64,000 nucleotides of DNA. Source: Candidatus Berkiella cookevillensis (lineage in GTDB: Bacteria > Pseudomonadota > Gammaproteobacteria > Berkiellales > Berkiellaceae). The notes below the pieces were generated by a model. That model had not been told where the DNA came from. It did not search any database and worked only from the letters and a program-made list of their open reading frames with translations. The translations under genes were made by a program, and so were the position numbers. Shown here piece after piece: positions 9,148 through 17,850 of this stretch; position 1 is the stretch's first letter, and every line of letters starts with the position of its first letter. The stretch is from positions 62,001 to 126,000 of the forward strand of contig NZ_LKHV02000001.1 in the NCBI RefSeq assembly GCF_001431315.2, read 5' to 3'.

Positions 9148-10426
9148 TCATTTTTTCATTACAACCACATATTCATGTTCATATATTCTTTTCTTGAAAG
9201 GATTGCTTAATGTTGTAAATTTTCCTGTTTTTGCATCTCTCCATGGAGCAATTAGCTTATTTGAGATTAATCTTTTTATAAACTCAACTTTTCTAAAGCC
9301 AACTCGATACATTTGCTCTGCAGCTACTTCAGCATTTAAAATTTCAATGCCATTCATATTAGTGTTGCCAATAATAATGCATATTTTTCCGTTAGGTTTA
9401 AGAACTCTATGCATTTCACCAAAGGCACTCCGCATGTCTGAAAAATAATTCGCTATGTCCATCGAGAGAGAGTTATTGTTGGATTTTAGATCGGATATGA
9501 TTTTTTCTGCAATTTCTCTGTCAAATTGCAAACATTTATTTCGTTTAAAATTAGCCCCTACAAATTTTTTCCATTGCTTAAAGTAATCTGTATCTCCACT
9601 CAGCCATAAAATTGATAGTTGATGCAAATCAGCATAGTCATATGAAGTAACATATGGTGGAGAGGTTATGATTAAATCGATTGAATTGTCTGCTAAAGGT
9701 AATCTTTGAGTTGAATCTTTACAATACATTGAAGATGAAATAGATTTATGCCCTGTGTATAGGAGCTCCGAATAGAAATCTCTATTTCTTACTATCATAA
9801 GATTTAGGTGTTTCAAAAATGAATCTATTGGCTTTGATGTTTTTTTTGTTTTTGTCTATAGTTGGTTTTATGCTGCGCATTACCCAGCGTGAGCAATTTT
9901 TAAGATTATGAGAGAAAGCACAAATAAAAAAATTTCTTATTTTCTTGTTTTTTATTCTTTTGATACAGGAATAAATATGGTTGAGGTCATTTATAGTAGC
10001 AGGATCAAACCAATAATTAATTCTGGGGTGATGTTGAAATGATTTCTTTTTCAATTTTTTGTAATTTATTAGAAAATCTTCTTTGCATATATCTAGTTGT
10101 TTTGGATTTATTGGTGTAAGTTTGACTTACGTGATTAGTTGAGCGATAGGATTGATATCAAATCCTATGCTTTTCCTCCCTGAAATTTTTGCTTCTACTA
10201 AAGTGGTTCCACAGCCACCAAATGGATCACAAATTATCTCTTCTCCATTAGGTGCAAATTTAGTAATAAGCTTTTTTACTACTTGTGGAATAAATTTCGC
10301 AGGGTATCGATGATAGCCATGTGTATAATAATTGGTATCTCTCTGAGTGGAAGATTCAAAAGCCCAAGTTCTACGAGGCTGTAATTGATTGAATTATGCG
10401 CAAATTTTTTTTGTAAGAGTATTCAT
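9148..10426 (-). pseudogene. DNA methyltransferase (N4-C/N6-A type), two stops and a frameshift
   Basis: Translation from ATG 10426 gives a DNA methyltransferase broken in three places. Motif I is read as IICDPFGGCGTTLVEAKISG, followed by GFDINPIAQLIT. The catalytic motif TSPPYVTSYDYADLH lies about 200 codons further on, near base 9650. An in-frame TAA occurs at codon 11 (10396-10394) and another at codon 100 (10129-10127), just after the motif-I domain where relatives usually have a lysine. A one-base frameshift near 9790-9815 then separates the middle part from the catalytic half. The last fragment (from about 9816 to 9148) is open and still carries the catalytic motif, but without the SAM-binding half it should be inactive. 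It heads the cluster with the Z1 gene. Confidence 0.88.
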
Positions 10427-11174
10427 GATTCTTTTATCAGAAAATAGATTAAAATTTTTACTTTATAAAATTAGTACATCTTCATGTTTCATCTAATACG
10501 CTAACACATATAATGATGATCTACTAATAACTGACTACGATTCAAACATCATAACATAATATATTTTTTCCAAGAAGATTAAGGTATGAGTCATACATTA
10601 ATTGTTCAAAAATATTTATCTTTAATTGATGTTTTAAATTAAATATCCCTGAATAAATCTACAATTCAAATCCACTTGTTTCGAGCAAATAAAGAAAAAG
10701 CATAATTATTAAATATCTAGAAATGTATAACTCTCATACAAAAGAAGTTAAGAACAAGCTTTTTATCAGTATCGGCAGTTTATATCGTGTGCTTTAGATT
10801 AGTGTTAATATAGAGAAAGGAAATACTGTACAGAATTATTCGGGATGGTAGTAAAATTTATGGCTCTCCTATCTTGGTGCAGATCTAATAAGCACTATCA
10901 AGAAATACATAATTATTAGTCCTCTCAAGCTTTTTAAACGGTTTAGTTTATCAACATAGCTTTGCATGGTGTTAGACTTTATAGCATCAATCAATAAAGC
11001 CATTCCCCATTCAGCAAGCCTTCCTGAATACTCTGCGCCAAACCATGCATGGTTAATACTCATTTCATCACCGCGAGGCTCAATTCGCGGGGATATTCAG
11101 CTTCGTTCCTTATCATAAATTAAGCAGGACATTTTAGGTAAGGAATGCTTCCTCTAAAGATAATCGCGCTACTT
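10427..11174. other. 748-bp AT-rich stretch without a supportable gene
   Basis: This lies between the methyltransferase pseudogene and the AbiEii pseudogene. It contains only one short open frame of 64 codons (10869-11063, minus strand), with no recognisable motif and no good ribosome binding site. The strong AT bias and position between two decayed genes suggest eroded coding sequence. Confidence 0.5.
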
Positions 11175-11892
11175 TCATTGTATTGCTTTTATGATTGGCA
11201 TTAAAAAAGAAGTTATTGTTTGCGTGGTTTCTGGTAAAGAAGACGCTAGTAATTTATTTTTATTTAAGAAAGCTTTCCACTGTGTTTGCTTTTGCATATC
11301 CGAATAAAAAACTGAAGATAAGCCCAGAGGAATATTAATCGGTAATGCGGTTTTTCTACGTTTAAACGTCGCCACGATAGCTTCAACTAATAATGACTCT
11401 TCAAATTTAGCATGCTGAGAGAGGATCCATAAGTCAAAATAATCTTTTAAGCGGCTATTTGCCATACCAAGGCTGACAATCGCTTCAAATTTTTCAGCAA
11501 CAACAGTATAACGCGGATATACTTTGAGTTGTGGAGGCGGTAAATTGTTGAGTAGCACAGGATACGTTGCGTTTTCAGGTCCAGGCGTCACTGCATCACC
11601 ATAACCAATATCAACTTGCATGGGACAAATAGCACGTTCTAACAGTCCCGAAAAAATGACTCGGATCCCCGCATAATTCGCCTCTTTTCGGATCTCTTTT
11701 GTTGTAACCGAAGCAGGATTAAATGTTATGCCTTAAAAGAAACTGATCACTGTATTGAGAGTTTCCCAAACGATACAAAAATCGTTCTAATGAATAGCGT
11801 GTCAAGATGATCGAAAAATCTACTTTTTCCTCTTTTGCCAGGTTCGACAAACGTTGGCGTACAGAGGCTGCCATATTAGATACTTGTTTCAT
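11175..11892 (-). pseudogene. AbiEii-type nucleotidyltransferase toxin, catalytic core deleted
   Basis: From ATG 11892 the frame gives MAASVRQRLSNLAKEE and LTRYSLERFLYRLGNS, the start of an AbiEii/AbiGii (DUF1814) toxin, but ends in a stop after QFLLRHNI (around 11731). The rest of the protein resumes in another frame with FNPASVTTKEIRKEANYAGI and then QVDIGYGDAVTPGPE and VVAEKFEAIVSLGMANSRLK, the conserved C-terminal part. Between the two pieces about 55 residues expected in the family are missing, including the KGA-like and DxD nucleotidyltransferase motifs. This is therefore an internal deletion with frameshift, not a point lesion. The start overlaps the antitoxin stop (ATGA), the normal AbiE operon arrangement. 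The toxin should be catalytically dead. Confidence 0.85.
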
Positions 11893-12494
11893 GGAAGAGA
11901 CTCGATATAAGGGCGGATAATCTTCTCAACTTTACAAATACGTGCATAATGCCATAGCTCATCCATTTGAATTTTTTTTCCGCGCCATGCTTCTTGTAGT
12001 GCCTCCAGTGCAACATCTAATCCAATTTTATTACGGAACTTGAAACAGTCTGCAATGGTTTTAGCAATACAATAAACTCGAATGGGGATCCCATCTTGCA
12101 TATGGGTTTCAATGCCTTCCTCTAAGGCTTCTTTTGATAGTCTTATTATTCGAAGGCTTAAAGTATTAATTTGGGGGGGCTGCGCTTTATTAGGAATGGC
12201 TAACCATACTTCAAAGGGTGATTGCGTAGTGAGTTTATGGAATCGTAGTGCTGTCAGTAGGCAAAAAACGCCTTGAGAGCTTCTAGTGGCGACCTCAAGT
12301 AAGCTTTCATTCTCGGATATAGAACGATTGGGTAATGCATATAGTCCCCGACCAATCCGCACCAGCTTGCCTTCGCGGGTTAACCTGGTAAGAATCACAC
12401 GTGGGATTCCTTGTTCACTCAGCTCAGTGGATCTAAGTACCTTATTGGCTTTGGCAAGGGAAAGGGCTTTATGAGCATAATCACATATTTTCAT
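11889..12494 (-). CDS. abiEi: AbiEi-family antitoxin and transcriptional repressor
   Basis: This 201-residue antitoxin of the type IV AbiE system has an N-terminal winged helix (LRSTELSEQGIPRVILTRLT, then GKLVRIGRGLYALP) that binds DNA. It is followed by the conserved AbiEi antitoxin domain (TRSSQGVFCLLTALRFHKLT, PFEVWLAIP, and CIAKTIADCFKFRNKIGLDV). In known systems this protein neutralises the AbiEii nucleotidyltransferase and represses its own promoter by binding inverted repeats. A near-perfect inverted repeat lies just upstream at 12504-12555. The gene is intact although its partner toxin has lost the catalytic core. Confidence 0.92.
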   Translation of the reverse strand: MKICDYAHKALSLAKANKVLRSTELSEQGIPRVILTRLTREGKLVRIGRGLYALPNRSISENESLLEVATRSSQGVFCLLTALRFHKLTTQSPFEVWLAIPNKAQPPQINTLSLRIIRLSKEALEEGIETHMQDGIPIRVYCIAKTIADCFKFRNKIGLDVALEALQEAWRGKKIQMDELWHYARICKVEKIIRPYIESLP

Positions 12495-12503
12495 ATCTTT
12501 AAG

Positions 12504-12555
12504 TATGTTCCAAAATATAGGTAAATGTCAATAACTACCGATATTTTGGAACATA
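12504..12555. promoter_or_regulatory. Inverted-repeat operator of the abiE locus
   Basis: TATGTTCCAAAATAT (12504-12518) and its exact reverse complement ATATTTTGGAACATA (12541-12555) flank a 22-bp centre, and the match extends inward by four of five further bases (AGGTA against TACCG). It lies 10 bp upstream of the antitoxin start codon, where AbiEi repressors bind inverted repeats in characterised systems. Confidence 0.85.
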
Positions 12556-12958
12556 GGTTGTTTAGATATCCATGGTTTTCTTGGTAAGAAATTACTGAAT
12601 ACCTATATTTAATTGCCGAATAAAAATGATAAATTGAGTTGTGGCTACAGCTCGGACAGAGCAAATGAATTTAGAGGTAAGGCCTTACTATCATTGCATG
12701 TCATGCGCCTATATCAACATAATGCTTGTATATGCCCCTTTGTTGGTTTAAACTGTCGTGGTTAGTTGCTACACTCTCACCTCTATCTAATGTCGCACAT
12801 TCCTTATGGCGAATATCTCACAAAAATTCACTCATATGTTCCGCTGCATTTAATTAATTAAAACAATTTAGGTTATATAAATTGTTTTGCGTAATTTTGT
12901 CCCCTATAATCGCGTCTTTTTTTAAATAATCACTTAGGCAGAAGCATTGCTTTAAGTG
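12556..12958. other. 403-bp intergenic region upstream of the J-domain gene
   Basis: No gene is supported here. Between about 12720 and 12815 the sequence resembles, weakly and in rearranged order, the intergenic region at about 48505-48625 (shared blocks such as GCCCCTTTGTTGG and ACTCTCACCT). It must also hold the promoter of the following operon, which I could not place with confidence. Confidence 0.4.
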
Positions 12959-14662
12959 ATGATTGCCTCTATTTATCGAAGGTTAAAAAACATGCTCAAT
13001 GAAGTATCTGAGTTTGTAAAATCATTTCATTTTAATAATATATTCAAAAGCAAAATAAATTTCTCCAAGATATTGCTTGTGGCTTTCTTTGGATTAGGCT
13101 TGCATGCAGGTCTTTCTCTTTTCTTGAGCTATGCGCTCAATACTCTCTATATACACAATATTGGAATGCCCTTGTCGCATTACCTAGGACTTTCTTCTGT
13201 TTTTCATAAAACCCAATGGCTTGCGCATGGTCTTGCTGCTTTTGTTGCATTTAGAGTTGCTTATCATGTTTCCCTGAATAGGAATATAGAAATGTTAAGA
13301 GAAAGAGCGGTGCAATGGCTGCACACATGTTATCAGCACCTAAAAAGTCAAATCATTAAGCTTTTAGATATAAGGCTTAGCAAAGACAAAAGTATTGAAG
13401 AACCCAAGCCATTTTTCATAAAGCTACGAGAAAGGATAAAAAATATGCTCACAAGTGCCAGTAATATGTTTAAACGCGCTGTGGCAACGGTGATACCGCC
13501 ACGCTTATTTTTTCGTATTGCAAAAGTATTACCAATAGGTGGCTGGACAGAGCATGTTAAATTTCCAGAAGGTGTCTTAGATGATTTTCAATATACGGTT
13601 TTGTGCGAAAGCGCAGAAGAAGTAAAAATTATTTTAGATACGCTGCCTAAAGAAGTATTGTATCGCTTGCTTAAGAAGAAAAACCAACTGGGGCATACCC
13701 CTTTATATACAGCGGCCATCAATGGTGAAAAAGAGCCTTGGGCTAAAAGAGGAGATAAATTTAGATATATTTTGGAGGCGATTGAGCCAGAGCAAAGAGT
13801 GCAGTTTTTACAAGAGTCAATTGGAGAGGGGTTATCCAAAGATTCATTGGTGGGGCGGTTGAAGCTTGATAGTACAAAGCCACCCTATTGGTCAATCATT
13901 CAATCTGTTTTAAGTCCAGAGCAGTTAAAAGCTTTGGTTTATACGGTTCGAGATCGAGGCGATAGCTTGCTTCACTCTAAAGCCTTTACAGCTGGCGCAA
14001 GAGAAATGCTGATGGTTTTGGAGCCATTAAATGAGGCAGAGCGAAAGGCCTATTTGATACAGATGTGCCCGCATGGTCGGACGCCAATGATTGAGCTTTT
14101 TTACAGATGGAAAATGGAGAATGTGGAGCCTGTCTTTGCCATGCTCCCTCAAAAAGACTGGCAAGAAGTCTTCGCGATGCAGCCAGAAGGGTGGAGCATG
14201 AGCATTGGCGAAAAAATAATGGCAGTGTGTCATTCTTCAGATAAAGAAGAATATGCTGAGCATATCAAATATTTAAGTGAAAATTATGCTTTGGATTTAC
14301 CTGATCGTTATAAAAAGCTCACTGAGGATGATCAAGAAGAGGCTTTGGAAGATTTACATGAAGCCCTAAAATCTTCTAAATGTGATTTAAAAGAAAATTT
14401 CAAAAAGAAATATGGCGATACACCAGAAGGCATTTTGGACATGGAGCCTTTATTAGAAGCAAGTGCTTATGTGCCTGCCTATCGTAAATTACAGCTGAAA
14501 TATCACCCTGATAGAGCGGGTGCGGTAGGAACAGAGATGTCAGCCAAACTCAATGCTGCGAAGAAATTTATAGAGGAAAGAGAAGAAAGACAGAAATATG
14601 AGTCTGCTTCTATTCTTGACGATCCTGAGATTTGGAATATTTTGACGAGGAAAGCAAAATGA
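12959..14662 (+). CDS. Membrane-anchored J-domain protein, effector candidate
   Basis: This is a 567-residue protein with two hydrophobic segments near the N-terminus (about residues 35-60 and 80-105). A central region carries an ankyrin-like stretch (NQLGHTPLYTAAINGEKE), and the C-terminus resembles a DnaJ domain: YRKLQLKYHPDRAG with the diagnostic HPD tripeptide at about 516-518, which in J-proteins stimulates Hsp70 ATPase. A J-domain at the extreme C-terminus differs from the DnaJ chaperone layout and is reminiscent of host-targeting proteins of intracellular bacteria. I took ATG 12959 rather than a GTG three bases earlier. It overlaps the next gene by ATGA, so the two are coupled. Its biological role is unknown. 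Confidence 0.75.
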   Translation: MIASIYRRLKNMLNEVSEFVKSFHFNNIFKSKINFSKILLVAFFGLGLHAGLSLFLSYALNTLYIHNIGMPLSHYLGLSSVFHKTQWLAHGLAAFVAFRVAYHVSLNRNIEMLRERAVQWLHTCYQHLKSQIIKLLDIRLSKDKSIEEPKPFFIKLRERIKNMLTSASNMFKRAVATVIPPRLFFRIAKVLPIGGWTEHVKFPEGVLDDFQYTVLCESAEEVKIILDTLPKEVLYRLLKKKNQLGHTPLYTAAINGEKEPWAKRGDKFRYILEAIEPEQRVQFLQESIGEGLSKDSLVGRLKLDSTKPPYWSIIQSVLSPEQLKALVYTVRDRGDSLLHSKAFTAGAREMLMVLEPLNEAERKAYLIQMCPHGRTPMIELFYRWKMENVEPVFAMLPQKDWQEVFAMQPEGWSMSIGEKIMAVCHSSDKEEYAEHIKYLSENYALDLPDRYKKLTEDDQEEALEDLHEALKSSKCDLKENFKKKYGDTPEGILDMEPLLEASAYVPAYRKLQLKYHPDRAGAVGTEMSAKLNAAKKFIEEREERQKYESASILDDPEIWNILTRKAK

Positions 14663-17600
14663 AAAAAGGCGCAAATAAAGCATTGACAACAAAAAAACCA
14701 TTGAGTCTGAAAGAAGCTGCTGTACATAAAGATGTGGCAATCTATTCTGCAGCAAGTGGTTTGCTGGCAGGTGCTGCGAGCGTTGGTCATAGTTTAGGCT
14801 TTTTCTCTGGGCTTGCAAACTATCTAGGGTTATCAAGCATTGCCAGTGGGGTTTCTTCGGCTTTGATTGCAAGCGCTGTAAGCACTGCGATTATACCTGT
14901 TACCGCTGTTGTGGGTGCATCTGCCGTGGGATTGATTGGATATCGCTATTGGAAAAGTCGTAGGACACCTGTGCAAAAAGAGAAATCCTTAAAGGATATA
15001 TTAAGTGACACTAAGATAGAATTGCATGAAAGTAAAGAAGACATAAATTTAGACTTAAACACCGTTGATGATGATTTTGTTAAAAGTCTATCAGCAGAGT
15101 TCGCTGAAAAATCGCGCTCTATGTCTGCCAATGACAAAGCAATCATCAAAAGCATTGTTATCAATACAAATAAACTAACATTGGAACATTTACAAGAACT
15201 GTTGGACAGTGGTTTGGGACGTTTTGGTACAGAGCATTTAGAAATAACGGGCACTCAGATTGGCGATCGCCTCACACTATCACTTGAAAAAGCCATTAAA
15301 AAGGGTGATTTTAAGCATTTAAAGACGCTGAGGCTCAGCAAGAATCAATTGAAGGGCGCTGCTTTAGGTGCATTGTCTTCCATGGGGGGCTCTTTGCCAA
15401 ATTTGGAATGTTTAGACGTATCTGAAAACCCGTTGAATGCTGTCGATGCAAAGACAGAAAAAAAAGATTTGCTGAGCTCTCCCTTTGTTGGTTTTTTTGA
15501 GGATTTTTATAAACATTTTCCACGTGTTAAGACTTTGAGTCTTTCAAATACCGCTTTAGATAAGACTTCCATGCAAGTTTTAAAGCCATTGTTTAGGCAA
15601 GCTTCTTTGTTAGAAACAATAGATATTCGTGGCAATCATTTTTCTGCCAATACACTTAACCGCTTTTTAAGTAGTGCTGAAGTAAAATATAATATTAATA
15701 TTCATACTATTGAGAGTGATATTCAGAGCAAAAAAAATCAAGAGACATTGGCGCAAAGAGAGCGGTTGAGAAAAGGCATTCAAAATGCATTAATGGCTTC
15801 TGACACCCAAGCTTTAGCACCTGTGTTGTTAGAGCAATTGTCTAGAAATAAGAAAAAGACAGAATCTGCATTAAAAGATTTTTTTGGATATCGCTATGAA
15901 GATGCGGGATTCAAAACAGTGGGTGCACAATGGCGCTATTTATCTGATAGGGTGGATGAGCATAAATCAAAACGTGTTGCAGCGCTGAGCGCTCGTAAAC
16001 GACGGACATTAAAAACAGAGGATGTCTTTGTTGATTTTTTAAGGAAGGGCTGTTCTGATGCTGAGTATGTGGTTCAGCATACATTGGAAAAAATAGAGAA
16101 AGCAAAAACAGGTGCTGAGCTTGAATTGACGTTTAATCAAGGTGATATGCCTTGCGTTGTGAGTGGCGACCAAGTGCTTAAACCATTGCAAGAGACATTT
16201 ACTTATCTTGCAGATGCAGAAATAAAACCGATGATTAAAAAAATCAGCTTGAATCATCTTCAGTTGACTTCAGAGAGCTTCTTGAACCTAATGATCAATG
16301 GTATTGGTGCTTATGAAACAAGTCATTTGCAATTAAGTCATAATCAATTGGCAGATGATATGGTTTTTGTGCTTTGTGAATATAGAGAGTCGGACTTTGA
16401 TAGGCTAAGAATTCTAGATTTGAGTCACAATGAGTTAACGGTACATTGTTTACCTGCTTTAGTAAAATATGCAGCGGCTGTTGGCTTGGAAGAATTAGAT
16501 TTGTCTCATAATTCCTTGAACCCTAGAACAGAGCAACAGAAAAAAATATTTTCAGATTTTTGCTCGCAATTACATAGCGCTGTGCCGAGTCTAAAAAAAA
16601 TTAATTTGAGCTATACTGGATTGACACGTGCAACGCTTCCTTTGTTGCAGCCATTGTTGAGAAATTTATCTTTGTTGTCTGAGATAAATATTTCTCAAAA
16701 AATGAGTGGTCTTATTTTAGACTATGAGAAACTATTAGCAGATAAGGGCGTAGAAGCAAATTTTGCTTTGTTAGCATTGGATACGGACAATAATAATCTT
16801 GCTAAGATCCAAATGCATTTGAAAAAAAGAGACAGGATACAAGCTGTATGGCGAAAGAGTCTTTCTGCAGAAGAAAAGAAGTTGCCCGTACTTTGTGTAT
16901 TGTTAACAAGATTTATGCAGAATGCAGATCCTAATTTTCCTAAAGAAATAAATGAATTATTAGACAAAGAATTTGCGATGCCTATTTCTGAGTTTGCTTT
17001 GACAAATCGTCAAAAGCTGCAATCTATGGTGAGACGTTTAAAATACTTTAGAGACAGAGCAAGAATACGTGATGATGAATTTGTATTTTCAAAAGAAGTT
17101 TCTGTTGCTGAAATTCAAGCCTTGCATGCTGATAATCTTGAAGCATACTGGGGTGTTCAGCTTAAGGCTAAGCAAGCATTAAATATTGCACGTCAGCAGG
17201 AACTGGTAAATGAGCATGTTTATCACAATCAAAAAGTTTGTAAATTAAAAGCATCTGAATTATTTTCCTGGGAAGTAGGCCCTCATACAATAAAGGGATA
17301 TTGGGTTGAAGACGACACGATTCGTTTGATAAGTGGAAATAATAAGCAATTAATTTGGCCGCGCTATGCACAATCTTTTATGTTGGAAAACAATAAAATA
17401 TTATCACGTGTAGCTTTGGGTCTTACTATTAGCTTTGATGCTTTGGGTAATGTTGGGATCAATATACACAATGAAAGAATTGCTAGTGTTATAGGCAATC
17501 ATGTGCAATTTGAGCCTGGGTCAAAGCCTACTGCCACAATGCTAATATCCTTCCATAGCTTTGAGTGTGTGTCTAATATAATGGCTTTGGTTCAGCAGTC

Positions 17601-17763
17601 ATCAGTGGTTGTTGCAAGACAACCTGCCTTACTTCTGTCACAAACATCTCCAGCAGTAGGACGAGAAGAAAATACCCCGCAAAGTTCAAATGAGCCTTCA
17701 GTGGCAGCTAATGATGCGCCTTCAGAATTACATCGTAGAAATAATTCTCTTGCAACGATGTAA
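14659..17763 (+). CDS. Leucine-rich-repeat protein with N-terminal hydrophobic region
   Basis: This large protein (1034 residues) contains at least two blocks of ribonuclease-inhibitor-like leucine-rich repeats, for example LKTLRLSKNQLKGAAL and LECLDVSENPLN in the first block and LRILDLSHNEL, LEELDLSHNSLNP and LKKINLSYTGLT in the second. Such repeats bind proteins and are typical of eukaryotes and of effectors from intracellular bacteria. Residues about 35-100 are very hydrophobic and small-residue-rich, suggesting one or more membrane segments. I chose ATG 14659, which overlaps the stop of the J-domain gene; an in-frame ATG at 14632 would lie inside that gene. A terminator follows at 17792. 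Function is unknown. Confidence 0.8.
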   Translation: MKKGANKALTTKKPLSLKEAAVHKDVAIYSAASGLLAGAASVGHSLGFFSGLANYLGLSSIASGVSSALIASAVSTAIIPVTAVVGASAVGLIGYRYWKSRRTPVQKEKSLKDILSDTKIELHESKEDINLDLNTVDDDFVKSLSAEFAEKSRSMSANDKAIIKSIVINTNKLTLEHLQELLDSGLGRFGTEHLEITGTQIGDRLTLSLEKAIKKGDFKHLKTLRLSKNQLKGAALGALSSMGGSLPNLECLDVSENPLNAVDAKTEKKDLLSSPFVGFFEDFYKHFPRVKTLSLSNTALDKTSMQVLKPLFRQASLLETIDIRGNHFSANTLNRFLSSAEVKYNINIHTIESDIQSKKNQETLAQRERLRKGIQNALMASDTQALAPVLLEQLSRNKKKTESALKDFFGYRYEDAGFKTVGAQWRYLSDRVDEHKSKRVAALSARKRRTLKTEDVFVDFLRKGCSDAEYVVQHTLEKIEKAKTGAELELTFNQGDMPCVVSGDQVLKPLQETFTYLADAEIKPMIKKISLNHLQLTSESFLNLMINGIGAYETSHLQLSHNQLADDMVFVLCEYRESDFDRLRILDLSHNELTVHCLPALVKYAAAVGLEELDLSHNSLNPRTEQQKKIFSDFCSQLHSAVPSLKKINLSYTGLTRATLPLLQPLLRNLSLLSEINISQKMSGLILDYEKLLADKGVEANFALLALDTDNNNLAKIQMHLKKRDRIQAVWRKSLSAEEKKLPVLCVLLTRFMQNADPNFPKEINELLDKEFAMPISEFALTNRQKLQSMVRRLKYFRDRARIRDDEFVFSKEVSVAEIQALHADNLEAYWGVQLKAKQALNIARQQELVNEHVYHNQKVCKLKASELFSWEVGPHTIKGYWVEDDTIRLISGNNKQLIWPRYAQSFMLENNKILSRVALGLTISFDALGNVGINIHNERIASVIGNHVQFEPGSKPTATMLISFHSFECVSNIMALVQQSSVVVARQPALLLSQTSPAVGREENTPQSSNEPSVAANDAPSELHRRNNSLATM

Positions 17764-17791
17764 AATTTTTTTGTAAAAAGTGTATGGGAGA

Positions 17792-17823
17792 AAGCTAATT
17801 GTCTTTGGGTAATTGGCTTTTTT
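17792..17823 (+). terminator. Intrinsic terminator after the LRR gene
   Basis: AAGCTAATT and AATTGGCTT pair over 9 bp (one G-U) around a 10-base loop and run into a T tract. It separates the J-domain/LRR transcript from the following toxin gene. Confidence 0.75.
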
Positions 17824-17850
17824 AGTTTCCGGCAAAGGATAATAAAAGGG

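Noticed and set aside
9782..10054. 90-codon open frame treated as a separate gene
   Set aside because: It is in frame with the upstream methyltransferase start and continues its sequence, so it is the middle part of the pseudogene.
10869..11063. 64-codon open frame on the minus strand
   Set aside because: No motif, no good ribosome binding site, and it lies in an AT-rich decayed stretch.
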